NCBI GenBank assembly: GCA_963383645.1
Contig: OY726557.1
Location: 153,569,201 to 153,633,200 of the forward strand
Length of the DNA: 64,000 nt
DNA from: Muscardinus avellanarius
Lineage: Eukaryota > Chordata > Mammalia > Rodentia > Gliridae
Direction: 5' to 3'
Each line of letters starts with the position of its first letter. Positions within the stretch are counted from its first letter, which is position 1. A model generated the notes under the pieces. The model did not search any database, was not told the origin of the DNA, and worked only from the letters and a program-made list of their open reading frames with translations. This document shows positions 45,893 to 57,673 of this stretch, piece after piece. The translations under genes and the position numbers were made by a program.

Positions 45893-46854
45893 ACAACTTT
45901 AGAATATCTTTCTAAAATAAAATCAGACAAATTAGAAGCAAGACAGTTCAATATAAATAAAGTAACATCAATGTCCAAGTAAAAGAGAAGTAATCGCTAG
46001 AGGCAACAGACTCTACTAATCATCTTCACAGTTGCTCTATGTTTAGAAGATGATGCTTATGCTATTTAAAGAATTCTGGAGATATACTTTTTAAAAAAAT
46101 CACTTTTAGTGTAATGTAAATTCATAACAAAGATCAAAACAAATCAAAACTAAGCATTTTACATTTCACACTATTGGAGTAAGATATACTATATTTTAAA
46201 GTTACAAGGAATATAATCATGCATTTTAAAATATATATTTAATAATAACTTTGTAAATAAAATTAAATAGGATATTATTTATATTCATAGTTATTTTGTT
46301 TTTTAAATATTTCTAAAATATATGTGACTGAAATTTCTTGGATATTTGGGAACAATAGTTTTAGAACTCTATTTCAAAACAGTTACTCAACTTTCATCAG
46401 TTGTTGAAAATTTAATGATTTTATCAGTAATCCCCTACCCACAATATTGAAAAGTAACATTTTTCTCAAGATTTTTCCCCAAAATTCTCTCTATAAGATG
46501 ACTTATCAGGTGATAGCTCTTCCTCTTCAGCCTCTCTTCTAGGACTCATTAAGAAACTTATTTGCATTGATTTATTTACATATGTATGTTCTGTTTACTT
46601 ACTAGAGGAACAGACCAGAATGTCCCTTTCGGGTTCCATATGCTCTTGACTGTATCATCTAGAAGCACAGCATGTACAGGAGTTTGTAGACTACACAAAT
46701 TAACATTTGAATGAAGACACAAATTTGAAAACTATAAAGGAAGAATCCTTAAATAGACATTTCACTTCTTACTTAGTTATGAAAGTTTTTATTTCAGGGT
46801 CATTTCAGTTGCTATTTATTGGAACAAATAGCAAAAAAACAACTTTACCTCTAA
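45893..46854. other. AT-rich DNA, nothing seen
   Basis: A 71-codon plus frame at 46707 runs into the following ID SINE and is not a gene. Confidence 0.55.
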
Positions 46855-46938
46855 TTTTTGTAATGCAGCTCTGGGCTCAAACCCAAGGTCTCATGCATGC
46901 TAAGGACATGCTTTACCACTGAGCTATAATAGCCACCT
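46855..46938 (-). mobile_element. ID SINE, minus strand
   Basis: Minus-strand reading: TATTATAGCTCAGTGGTAAA, GCATGTCCTTAGCATGCATG, then CTTGGGTTTGAGCCCAGAG. Confidence 0.85.
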
Positions 46939-48179
46939 TCTCTATATCTTGTTCCCTTCCTTACACTGTGTAGGGTTAAAAAAAAAAAGATATTGAATAG
47001 TTTAAGAATAGATAAGGAAAGGTTTATAAAAAAATCTTGAAAGCTTATCCTCTGGCCACTCCTGCTCTCTGACTGTGACATAGCTCACCTCCAAATATTC
47101 TCTAAAAAAGGGCACATAATTGTTATTCTTTCTGCGTAGATAGGATCAAGACAGCAAAGCCCCTTTAGCATTTGTTTTTCTGTCTAATGTACTTCTGTCA
47201 CTATTGCTCAACCACCAATCATTGTATTTCATGCCAATTTGGGGAAGTTGATTGTTTTAGAAATGCAAAATTTAGGAACAAAACTGCCATGTTATTTTAT
47301 GTTTTGGTCAACCCTGAAAGTATCTTTCTAAGGTTTTTAGTTAATAAAGTAAAAAGGTGACACTGGGAAAAATTCATGTAATATGTTGGTATTCTCTTAT
47401 ACTTTCTAAAGCCTGACTTTGAAAATATTTTGCATTGATTAGATTTTTCAATAAATAGAGTGCTGATATGTTTGATTTTTCTGACTTTGTTAAATATTTT
47501 ACAAGTGTAGCATTTCATACTCAGGTTCAACAAGCTAATTTTCACAATCATATGTGATCATAAATGAAATCTTAAATCAAAATTTGCCAACATTTTAGAT
47601 TCCATTTTGCTTCCCACAAAATATTTAACATTTATTTCTAAGTCCTACACACTTGCTCTTTTAGAGAATTTTGGTGTTATAGTATTTTAAAGGAAATAAA
47701 CATAAACACATATTTTTTCTCTGAGTAAATCAGAAAACTCTTGGCTAGTGCTACATTTCTTCATGGCCATACTTATGAAGACCAATAAGATATCTCATGT
47801 ATGCTTCATATTTTCATGAGTTCATCTACTAATAATTAATTATTTCTACCAATAGATGTCTGGTCATGGGGTTAGCATTTGGGAATATGTTTGTTCTGGA
47901 ATCACAACTTTTAAGGGCCATAAACAACTATGGAGTGCTATGGGATCTTAGCAACAGGAATCTTTCATGCTAAGCTCATAGAAACGCAATGGCTCGATCT
48001 GTGGATAAAGGCCACAAAGTAAAAATAATAAACAATGACTAGATGTTACAAGACAGAAATATACTCTACAAGTAGCATTGCATAAGGTGACAAAATATCT
48101 TCTGATAGATTCCATTATCTAATCAGTTTACTTGAACTTTTCAATTAGGAAGTAAAACTGTTAAAATAAGTAGTTTTAA
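46939..48179. other. AT-rich DNA, nothing seen
   Basis: Chance frames of 62-84 codons only. Confidence 0.6.
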
Positions 48180-48272
48180 TTGTAGATCATTTATTTACAC
48201 CTAATATTGTGCTAGATACTTTATAGGCATTATCTCTAGATGTAATAATGATTCTATTTTCCAGATGAGAAA
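48180..48272 (-). mobile_element. MIR fragment, minus strand
   Basis: ATTGTGCTAGATACTTTATA, AGGCATTATCTCTAGATG and TTCTATTTTCCAGATGAGA match reverse MIR ('gtgccaggcactgttctaagc... ccattttacagatgag'). Confidence 0.7.
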
Positions 48273-49877
48273 AAGTAATATTGTTTATATATCAATTACT
48301 TTCAATTACAAGATCATATTTTCTACCTATAATGAAATTTTAATGAAAGCTGAAAGAATATCTGAAGATAAGACATATGCCATAAGGAAACTTCTTTCAT
48401 TCTCTATAGTAAAACTGATAAAATTTCAAATTTTTATATATATTTTTAGAGTTTTAAAAATATTCCTTGCACATTAGTTTTTTTTAAATCATTTAAAGAA
48501 TTAAGAGCACTTTAGGTTTTTAAAGCATTTTAAGCATATATTAAGCTTTAAAGAAAATTAATAATTGATATTTTATGTACATTTTACTTCAAATTTTAGT
48601 TTTTTAGTTAAAGTGGTATTTTTGGAGGAATACTGAACTTAAACGGTCTTGCTAGTGTTGTAAGTAATTGTGCAGGGCAATCATTGGAACATAAATTAGA
48701 AATGTTGCATTGTATATACTTAAAACTTTGTGCAAGGAAAATTAAATAATGGTTTTCTTCTCTGGATAAAAGTCTTATTCAGTGATATACATTTATCAAT
48801 AGTTTTATGCTCCTTTGAAATTTCATTTGCATTTGGTTTTCACTAAAATTTTGTTTTAAATTTTTATGCTTGCAACAGTAGCTCCTTCTTTTGAAAATTT
48901 CTTCAGCACTATTTCAAGAATTTTGTACAGTTTCTGTATTCTTTTTTTACACACCATTTATACAACTTAAGTTCAATGATTATCCAATTGAAACTAAGAT
49001 TTATTGCTTTGTCTACAGAGTACTTTCATTATTACTTTGATTGTAGGATTACAAGTATCAACAATTCTATTTTTTAATTTTCCTCTCATTTTATAAATGG
49101 GAAAATGGAATGAAATATTCAGCTGATCATAAAAACACTTCTGTACCTATAAAACAAAATATAAGTACTGGTTTGTCAGGTAACTTCATCAGGCCATTAT
49201 TAAAGTATTATATTTGAAAGTTGGAAGAATAGGTATAAAAAGGCATTTTTAGAGGTGTTAAAATGTGTGTGTGCAGGTGGCATTAAAATCAGGATGATTC
49301 TGTCACCACATGCACCAGAAACCACAGTTAGTAAATGCATTTGGCGTAAGAAGCTAGAGCATGATAAATATTCATGATAACATGTGTATGCACTCAAAAT
49401 ACAGATTACTACAAAGTCATTCTCTGGACTTAAATAATTTAGGGATGTTTTTAGAATATATTATTTAGTGATTATTTTACCTTTATATATTTTTCTTTGC
49501 CTTAATATTTTTAGAATAAATTACAAAAATTATTTCAAAATATTTTTCTTCATTTATTTTGTTTAAATTGCTAAAAAATACATCAGAAAACTTTTAGATT
49601 TCAGTGGCTACTGTATTGGTGATTTAAAGCACAAGAATTATGTAGTAAAAATTTTACAATTTTATACCAGAAGTTTAAAATATATTAAAAAACATCCAGT
49701 GAAACAACAGCGATAATGGTTAATGTTCAATTTCCTTTTATACTTTTTAGAAGAAAAAATCAGTTGTATAACTGGAGAGATTTGCATAAGAGTACTTGGC
49801 CAGAATTTAGAAGAATAATGTCAGATTAAAATGGTTGTCTCTATGATTTATATGTTACGTAATATGACTATTTGTTT
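48273..49877. other. Very AT-rich DNA, nothing seen
   Basis: No gene or named repeat recognised. Confidence 0.6.
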
Positions 49878-50300
49878 TGTTACATACACTTTTTAATTTT
49901 AAAATAGTTTTAGATTTTAAAATATTGCAAAGATGGTACAATTCCCACTTACCCTATACCCAGTTACTACTTTTATTTGTATTTTATATTTAATAAGGTA
50001 TATTTGTCATAAATAATGGACTTTTAATTGATACATTATTAAAGTCCATATTTAGATTTCCCTTGTTTTTTTTTTCCTACTATTCTTTTTCATTTCAGAA
50101 TTCCAGAGAGAAAACCATATTACATTATTCATTACATCCCCAAGGGTCTTCTTGAGTGAGACAATTTCTCAGTCATTCCTTGTGTTTAATTATCTTTCAT
50201 GTTTTCCTATGATTAGCTTGAATTTACAGATTGGGGTAATGAGGAGGAAGACTACAGAGTTAAAGGTGCCGCTCTCAACCTGTGGGTCTTGGAATGCATG
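49878..50300 (+). mobile_element. Ancient interspersed repeat, probably an L1M-type fragment
   Basis: ATTGCAAAGATGGTACAATT, CTTACCCTATACCCAGTTAC, GGTATATTTGTCATAAATAA, GATACATTATTAAAGTCCAT and GGAGGAAGACTACAGAG reproduce the order of a widely seen old mammalian repeat that I associate with early L1 subfamilies. Orientation relative to the L1 is uncertain. Subfamily not assigned. Confidence 0.55.
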
Positions 50301-51166
50301 CCCCAGGTATAAGGGGTGACTACTTCATTCATAAAATTGTGTAGAAGGAAGTATTTGTACTTTACATTTATTTGTATCTTTACCGTGTTTAAGCTTTTTA
50401 TACTCAATAACTTTGGTCCATCTCTCTCAGACCTCTTTCAGGTATTTAAAAATATACACACTGAGCAAAATCTCACTTATCATCCCCAACTCCCCTTGGA
50501 GACTTTTTATATCTGAATCCCCTTGCATCTGTTAATGAAAGCATTGTCCTTCAAACCATCCAAACCAGAAAGCCAGAATTTCTCTTCAACTATTTCTTTT
50601 TCCTTACTCATTCACTTAATCTGTGAATATTCAAAAAATCAGCCTGAAAGATCTGCTTCTGTTTCATACTAATCTTTTCAGACTAGAAAGTTTAAGCCTT
50701 CAAGTTCTACAGAATTGAGTTTCAGTCCGATCCAAAATGTTAAAAATTAATTATAACACCATGTCAAGTTAAATAACCTTCCTAAAATATCAACATTATT
50801 ATTAATAAATTGGGAGAATTTAATATGTACTTGTAGGTATATATATGGTTCTGAGATATGATTAGTGTGTATAAATAATCCTGCTCAGTGCCTAACATAT
50901 ATTACAGACTCAAAAAGTGGTATCTATATATTTTAGTTACAGTAATATCTAAAAGTCCCATTCTTTTGCTTGAAAAATGTATTTGGTACATTATTTATGG
51001 TAAGGATCAGCAAATGTTTCTGTTAACTGCTATGTAATAATTACTTTTGCTTTGGTAGACCATATATTCTCTGCTGCAACTATTCACACTGAAGTGTGAA
51101 CAAAAACAAAGAAGACATTTAATGGAAGGGTTTGGCTGTACCCAAATCTTTACCAAATAATGGGAA
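50301..51166. other. Unique AT-rich DNA, nothing seen
   Basis: 50540-50720 has a pyrimidine-rich look of an old repeat, but I cannot place it. Confidence 0.5.
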
Positions 51167-51255
51167 TGCATCATATATGGTATGTTGACCATGCTTGGCA
51201 ATGCATGATCTGCATCATATATGGTATGTTGACCATGCTTGGCAATGCATGATCT
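51167..51255. repeat. 44-base perfect tandem duplication
   Basis: 51167-51210 and 51211-51254 are identical. The shared next base extends the match to 51255. The unit includes TATGTTGACCATGCTTGGCA. Confidence 0.96.
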
Positions 51256-51469
51256 ACAGTATAAAACCCCAGGCTCTTCAATGAGTTTAGAACCCGATTG
51301 TAATAAAATGCATTCTTTTATTTTTCTCTTGGCTTCTTTTCTTTTTTTTCCATTTTCACATTTTATATTCCTGCAGCATTAAATTGCTCTTAGTTCTTTG
51401 CAGTGTTATTTTCTCATGCTCCACATTTCTGCTTATGCACAAACTTCTATCTTGATCACCCTTCTTATC

Positions 51470-51655
51470 CCAGATTTAAGTTCTGAATATTTATTCATCA
51501 TGCAGTGGCTCAGGCTTCCTCTCACTGAAAAAGCCTTTTAGGCATCTTAGATACATAACCATATTTATGTGTCTGTCTTCTTCAACCAGGATTATATCTT
51601 CTTCACTTTTCTATCTTTGGGATCTGACTCAGTACATATTTGTGAAGCCAAACTG
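51470..51655 (+). mobile_element. L2 3' region, plus strand (diverged)
   Basis: CAGGCTTCCTCTCACTGAAA, TGTGTCTGTCTTCTTCAACC, CAGGATTATATCTTCTTCAC and GACTCAGTACATATTTGTG fit L2 3' UTR order. Confidence 0.5.
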
Positions 51656-52061
51656 AACTTTTACATTATCAATATTATCTATTCCAAAAGGCATTTGTGT
51701 TTCAGTTGTAAAAAATCAAAGGAACAATCTAGTCTGTCAAAAATCACACTGACATATTGGTACTTAATATTTAAGATGTGAATCTTTTTTTTTCAAATCT
51801 TTAATTTGAATACACATGTGCAGAGACTCTAGAGGCTCTCTCCTGTCCCAGCCTCTTTGGTCTATACTCCATCCTGGATGGCTCTTTCAGAAGCCTCTGT
51901 GTCCTCTGCCTGCCATAACTTCCATGCAGCCTTCACCTCATCCTGCCACTCCCTAATTTAAAACACCTCGTCCCTTTAAGCATAATTATCATAGCTTTCC
52001 CTTTTAGTAAATATATTATAATTTTACATTTATTTCTTTGTTTGCTTAAAAGATAAAATAT
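51656..52061. other. Unique DNA, nothing seen
   Basis: 51815-51970 is richer in GC and pyrimidines but has no open frame or named repeat. Confidence 0.45.
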
Positions 52062-52130
52062 CCCAGAGCATATAGCACATTGGTAGACCATACAGTTAGC
52101 ATGTACACAGCTCTGGATTCAGTCTTGAAT
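52062..52130 (+). mobile_element. ID SINE, plus strand, diverged
   Basis: AGAGCATATAGCACATTGGT, AGACCATACAGTTAGCATGT and CTCTGGATTCAGTCTTGAAT match a worn ID unit. Confidence 0.6.
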
Positions 52131-52362
52131 GCACACTAAACATACAAACACAAAACTAAATTTTAAGCTCCCCTCGGAAAAGAGTTATGTTTTGTTTAAT
52201 TGTTTAATTCAGAGTTACTTGTCTGACATATAAAAATTACCTGGCACAATTTTGTGCTGAATAAGTAAATAGTCCAATTTATATTTATAATATTTTGTCA
52301 TTGTTTTATTAAATTGGAAAAATGTAGCTACTTTCAATTGTAATGTGGTTAAGAACTATTTA
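52131..52362. other. AT-rich DNA, nothing seen
   Basis: No feature recognised. Confidence 0.6.
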
Positions 52363-52495
52363 TCTTTTTAATTTTTTATTGGTGCATTGTAATCATACAT
52401 CTTAATGGGGTACAAGATGGTAGAGGCATACATGCACACCTCACTCATTCAGTCCTTCCCCAATTTCCACCCATTCCCCCCCTCCTCCCTGTTTG
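52363..52495 (-). mobile_element. L1 3' end fragment, minus strand
   Basis: TTTTATTGGTGCATTGTAAT, ACATCTTAATGGGGTACAAG, CATACATGCACACCTCACTC, then a C-rich run near 52478. This is the cleanest example of this 3' end in the window. Confidence 0.75.
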
Positions 52496-52675
52496 GCTTT
52501 GTGATTGACTTTGAAATGTTTGTGATTGCACATAAAGTATATTAGGGAATCTTTAATGCTAAAAGTAAGTTGAAAAGTTTTTGTGGTTTTAGGATTGTAT
52601 GTAATCGTATGATCTAAATACAATCAATGCTGTATACTTTCAGTTGGTGATTATCTCACTCAAAAAAGAAATAGC
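52496..52675. other. Unique DNA, nothing seen
   Basis: No feature recognised. Confidence 0.6.
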
Positions 52676-52900
52676 TACAAGGTGGGCCTTGTGGCATGTG
52701 CCTGCAGTCCCAGTAATGGAGAGGCTGAAACAGAAGGATCTCAGGTCTGAAACCAGCCTCAGCAATTTAGTGAGGGACTTAGCAATTTAGTGAGACTATC
52801 TTTCAACTTTTGTTTAATTATGCCTGGGGGTATAGATCAGAGGTAGAATTATCTTGGGATCAATCCCCAGCAACACACACACACACACACACACACAATC
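52676..52900 (+). mobile_element. B1-dID SINE with (AC)n tail, plus strand
   Basis: GTGGGCCTTGTGGCATGTGC, ATGGAGAGGCTGAAACAG, a doubled 'gcaatttagtgag', the ID half CTGGGGGTATAGATCAGAGG, CAATCCCCAGCAACACAC, then (AC)n at 52874-52899. Confidence 0.88.
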
Positions 52901-53879
52901 TACACTTACGTATACGGATTTTATTTCAGAAATATTTACTTCTGTAAGTTTTAAAGACTGAAAATCAAGATATCACTTAAATCAATCTTATAGCTCCTGG
53001 AAATCTTGGAAAGAAACCAAGTTGCCACAGGATTTACATTTCAGAATGTTTTTGACTGAGTATATAGTTCTGAATATTAAATACAGACATGAGGATTAAT
53101 GCAAATAAGTTTAGGAATATCACTTGGGCTCCCACTGTGTCACAGGATAGGTCCAGCATCCAATTCTATTTTTACTTTTGTTGAAAGACAATAGGCTACA
53201 TCAAGACATAGTAAGACATTTGCAAGTAAGCAAATATATTTTATGAGAAAGATACATGTACATAAAGGCTGCAGAATCTTATGTTTCCTATACTGGGTGT
53301 CTCTGATGGTATCAATTGTCACTTAGACACTTAAATGTAGTATTCATTTTCATAAAGCCCAAGGAACAATACCATGAAGTAACTGGTATGTAACTTGAGC
53401 GATTAGAATGAGCTACAGCCCATAAAGTATGGCTAAGTGAGCATTTTGAAAATTCACTGTGTGCCTTCTGGTCTTGACCTTTGAGATGTAGTATATGACA
53501 AGAACTCAACATTGGGTAAGTGGCGACTTAACTATCTAGAAAATTACTTCCAAACATTTCAAAGAAGACTGCAAATGACGAGGCAAATTCCATAAGGTTA
53601 TTAAACTGCTTAATGTTTACAAAGACTATTGTATTGTCAGGCCTCTAATTACCTAGTAAATTACAATTCTAGTATGCTGAGTGTAATACATTGACCTTGT
53701 TGATATAATATTAAGCATCTCTGTGAGCCCATGGATTCTTGGGTGCAATTTGCCATCTGGAAAGGTCAGTATGTAGTTTTCTTTGGTTTCTGTTACAGTA
53801 CCCAACTAAAAAAACACAGTGTGAAAAAACTGTTCAGAATTCTGAATATTGATATAAATGCATTAACTTTCAAGTTCTT
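52901..53879. other. Unique DNA, nothing seen
   Basis: Two adjoining minus frames (60 and 66 codons) without support. Confidence 0.55.
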
Positions 53880-54350
53880 CCTGTGTGCATGACTGCGGAG
53901 GATTCTCAAGCCTGAACACAGCTCTTCTCTATATTAATGGCACCAGTCTATGTTCTTCTCCTGAGATAAATGGCTTTGGAGGGGGTGGGTTCTATGGGAG
54001 TCTGGAAAGAAATAGTTTGAAGATAGTTCCCCTTTGGGCGGGTGAAAGCAGGCCAGCATCACAGTTGTATAATAAGGAACCTGACCAGAATTTGGCTAAG
54101 AAAAGTGAGAGTTCACATCTGTCCCAGGACACCAAGAAGGGTTTGAAGCAATAAACTTAAGTCAGCTAGTGTTCTGAGATGAGAGGGTATAAGATTCGAT
54201 TAAACGAGCCAGCAGTCCACATGCTCCCATTAGTGGCCTCAGGGGAAAGAGCTCACACCACACTTTATTTGAGGCCTATTGATACCTAGAGTTCCCTTGA
54301 ACACATATTGGAGCCCCAGAGAGCCAAGAAAATACTAATAATCTCTTTGA
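53880..54350. other. GC-richer patch of unknown origin
   Basis: It stands out from its AT-rich flanks. An 89-codon plus frame (53885-54154) includes GGGG glycine codons but no motif that I recognise. No splice context, poly(A) or terminal repeats were found. It could be an old LTR, a decayed retrogene or a conserved non-coding block. Confidence 0.3.
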
Positions 54351-54819
54351 GCTGGAAAACAAAAGCAAAACAACACAGTCATATATACTACAATAAAAGT
54401 GCTAAGTGATAAAAGATAAGAAAACTAAAAATCATTTCAATTGATTCAAAACCTAAGAAAATAAAATTTAAATATATTTCCAGAGTTATTTTTGTTAAAG
54501 GACGTTAGTTTACTATAAGCTTGAAAGAACAAGTTCAAGAAGTTTGATCAAAGCATGACTAAAGAAAATGTATGTGCTCTAGTATCAAACATTTGTTTAG
54601 ACTGTGGTAGTAGTGCTCATTTTTCCATACGTTAACAAGCCAGGGGTACATGATTTAAACATTGTAGGGTTATTCTAAAAGAATAGTTAAAGAACACAAA
54701 GAATTCACTATGAAGTGGTAAAATATGGAATGACAATAAAAAACTTTTTAATTCACAAGAACTTAAATAGAGGGAGAAAAAGTAGTATACAGGAGGAATG
54801 AACTATAAAACAGAAAAGT
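54351..54819. other. AT-rich DNA, nothing seen
   Basis: No feature recognised. Confidence 0.55.
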
Positions 54820-55189
54820 GAAATAAACCCAAATATTTTTGGATTTATATTTAATTGAATAAAAATATTAAAGACAAAGATTGTCAGCCTACAAAATTAA
54901 AATATAACTAAATACTACAAATAAAAAGGCACCTAAATGTAATAACAGAAAATTTGAAATTCAAAGAATGAAATGATATACCAACACTAATCAAAGAAAG
55001 CTGTACTTTCAGACAAAATAAATTTGAAATTAAAAAATTACCAGAAATAAAGGCACACTTTTCATTAGTGCTCTAGCATAAATATGTAATATTTATTATT
55101 TATCACAAAATATATTTTCAAAATGTATAATACAAAATTGATACAGATAATAGATAAACAAGGGAACAGAATATACTTAATTTTTTACT

Positions 55190-55357
55190 TAATAATACTC
55201 CAAATAAGGAGGAATGGGGAGGGGATGGGGTGGGATTTGGGTAGGGGCTAAATGGGTGATGTATACATGTATGTCCACCCAAGATTTTTACCCCAATATG
55301 ATGTATGAATATAATGCACCAATAAAAGAATTTAAAGAAATAATAATACTCCAAATA
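55190..55357 (+). mobile_element. Short L1 3' end insertion with 17-base target-site duplication
   Basis: TAATAATACTCCAAATA occurs at 55190-55206 and 55341-55357. Between them (55207-55340) is a 134-base L1 3' end: a purine-rich run, TGATGTATACATGTATGTCC, then ATAATGCACCAATAAAAG. A textbook severely 5'-truncated insertion. Minus-strand 108-codon frame across it is spurious. Confidence 0.93.
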
Positions 55358-55511
55358 TAAACAAAATATATCACACAGGGTATTAGAACAGTACTTTAAA
55401 CAAACATTATTACCTACGTGATACATACGGAAGATTATATGCATTATTTTTTAATATATGTGAAATATTTACCCACATTTTTCATATATGCCATAATAAA
55501 AAATATTCAAA

Positions 55512-55690
55512 TCCAGGTGTGGTGGCATATTACTGTAATTTAGGATTGGGGGTTCAAGGACAAACATCAGCAAGTAGTGAGAAGCTCATCAACCTAGCAA
55601 GACCTTGTTTCAAAATAATAGCAATAAGCCTGGATGTATAGCTTGGAGGTAGAATGTCCATGGGTTCAATCCCTAGCACCACAAAAAATT
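55512..55690 (+). mobile_element. B1-dID SINE, plus strand, diverged
   Basis: CCAGGTGTGGTGGCATATTA, AGCAAGACCTTGTTTCAAAA, then the ID half GCCTGGATGTATAGCTTGGA and CAATCCCTAGCACCAC. Confidence 0.85.
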
Positions 55691-56836
55691 AAGGTAATAT
55701 ATATCTTTAAATAGAGTGAATTAAAGCCCTAAATCAATAGCAAAGGTTAAATAGAAAATACTTGCTTACTAACTAAGCAGGATATCATTAGTAGATAATG
55801 TGCATCTAAATATCCATGTGTCAAAGAAAAAATTATAACAGAAACTAGAAAAAGTTGAACTAAATGAAAATGTGACAAAATACTTATTGTATTCAGCTCA
55901 GCCTTACTTCAAAGGAAATTTATACTTAAGTGCATATATTAGTTATAATTAAAAAACTAAAACCCAATTATGAAAGAAGCAAATTAGTAAAATAATTGTA
56001 AATTAAAATTAAATGAAACAGTAGAGATTAATATAGAAATCAAACATAATGAGATCAGCAAAGAAGAATTTGGTTCTTTAAATAATAAAATTTGTAAGAA
56101 ACCAACAAAAAAGATAGAAGATACAAAGTATCAGTATCAGGTACTAAAATGAGAATATCAATGTAGATCCTATAAATATTAAATGACTAAAAGGAAATTA
56201 CAAATAACCTATGTCAATAAAGTTGAAAATAGATTTGACATGGAAAAGTTCTTGTAAAACACAAAGCACAATAGACTAGCCTCTTATTGGTTAAATAAAA
56301 TAAATATGCATTTAAAAAGCATTTTCACAAAGTAAATGTCAGGGTCAACTGGCTTTATCCTTGAATTCTACATAATATGATGAAGAACCAAGCTGGAACG
56401 TGGGTAAGCAAGTACCAAGACATAACATAAGGTTTAGTAACTAAAGTGGCATGATATTAACACAAGGACTTACAAATAGGCCAATGGAACTAATGGAAGC
56501 ATCCATAAAATAATTCATGTACATATGAAAGCTTGATATATAAAAAAGAGAGGCAATGCAGAGTCATGGGAAAAGAATGGTATTTTTAAGCAGTACTGGA
56601 TCAACTGCAGATAGGTATTAAAACAGAAAACTTGATTCCTATCTCACATCATATCAAAATGTAAAAGACAACATAGCAAAGTTTTCATAAAACAATGAGA
56701 AAAACTTTATAAACTGTGGTACAGAAAGATTTAGAAAACATGACACAAAACACAATTGTGAGGGAAAAATACAAACCATAAATATACCATAACAAGCACT
56801 TCCAAGTTAATAGGGAAAGAGAAGTTAAAAGGAAAC

Positions 56837-57044
56837 TAGAGCCAGGCATGGTGGTGCATGCTTATAATACCAGACAAGAGGATCATAGATTTTGCAGGTA
56901 GCCTCAACTACTTAGTGAGGCTCTCTGCAACTTAGTTGGACCCTGTTTCAAAATAAAGGATAGAAAATTAAGCTGGGGGTGTAGCTTGGAAGTAGAATGC
57001 CCCTTTGTTTAATCCCCAGTTACGCAAAAAAAAAAAAAAAAAAA
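56837..57044 (+). mobile_element. B1-dID SINE with poly(A) tail and 10-base target-site duplication
   Basis: GAGCCAGGCATGGTGGTGCA start, AATTAAGCTGGGGGTGTAGC in the ID half, AATCCCCAGTTACGC, then about 22 A. AAAAGGAAAC is at 56827-56836 and 57045-57054. Confidence 0.92.
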
Positions 57045-57054
57045 AAAAGGAAAC

Positions 57055-57445
57055 AAGGGAATTGCATTGTTAGTATTTTAATATTATATCTCCAGGCATT
57101 ACCTGCAGTTTCTATTTTATGTGTGTGAGTGTTGTTTTATTTGTTGTAAAAATACAATGTTTTATTTAACTTATGAATAATGTCCTGCAGCAGTATAAAA
57201 CATTATTATTTCTCATTTAATGCTTTTTGGCTTGAATGCTACTTCATCTGGCATTAGAGTTGTTTTCTTATTGTTTACATTTGCCTGATATATTTATACT
57301 ATTCATTTATTTTTATTTTTTGCAATGACTATTTTAGATGTAGCTCTTGTACACAGCACAGACTGGGTTTTGCTTTAGGATATAATTTGAAAATATTTTA
57401 ACATTAAAAGATGAAAGAAGTCTATTCACATTTAATTTTATGACT
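57055..57445. other. AT-rich DNA, nothing seen
   Basis: No feature recognised. Confidence 0.6.
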
Positions 57446-57503
57446 GATGTGTATATATTTGTCTCATCTTTTTGGATGTGTATATATTTGTCTCATCTTT
57501 TTG
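57446..57503. repeat. 29-base perfect tandem duplication
   Basis: 57446-57474 and 57475-57503 are identical. The unit includes TATATATTTGTCTCATCTTT. Confidence 0.95.
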
Positions 57504-57673
57504 TATGCTTGTATATTTTTGTAATATGTTTCTCAATTTATTGTGTTTCCTTTTTTAAAAAAGCTTTCTTTAACATTTAGGATAGTTTGCCTGTTTTCTG
57601 ATTAATTATGTTTGCATTTATATATTTTTATATACCCTAAATGCCTATTTCTACTCCTCCCTTTGTTAAGCAT

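Larger units (their letters stand above)
54820..56826 (+). mobile_element. Old L1 relic (ORF2 segments), plus strand, with later insertions
   Basis: Segments in L1 order: TTTCAGACAAAATAAATTTG (55008), ACTTCAAAGGAAATTTATAC (55907), AAGAATTTGGTTCTTTAAAT (56064), TCAACTGGCTTTATCCTTGA (56345), GGCCAATGGAACTAATGG (56479) and GTACTGGATCAACTGCAGAT (56593). Large parts, including the reverse transcriptase core between about 56400 and 56450, are deleted. A younger L1 3' fragment and a SINE have landed inside it. Confidence 0.75.

Noticed and set aside
50262..50310. hAT (URR1-like) terminus suggested by CTCTCAACCTGTGGGTC
   Set aside because: The stretch joins the old L1M-like repeat at 49878-50300, whose order explains the preceding bases. 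The resemblance is too short to stand alone.
51125..51150. MaLR-like GGTTTGGCTGTACCCAAATC
   Set aside because: No further LTR sequence on either side; probably chance.
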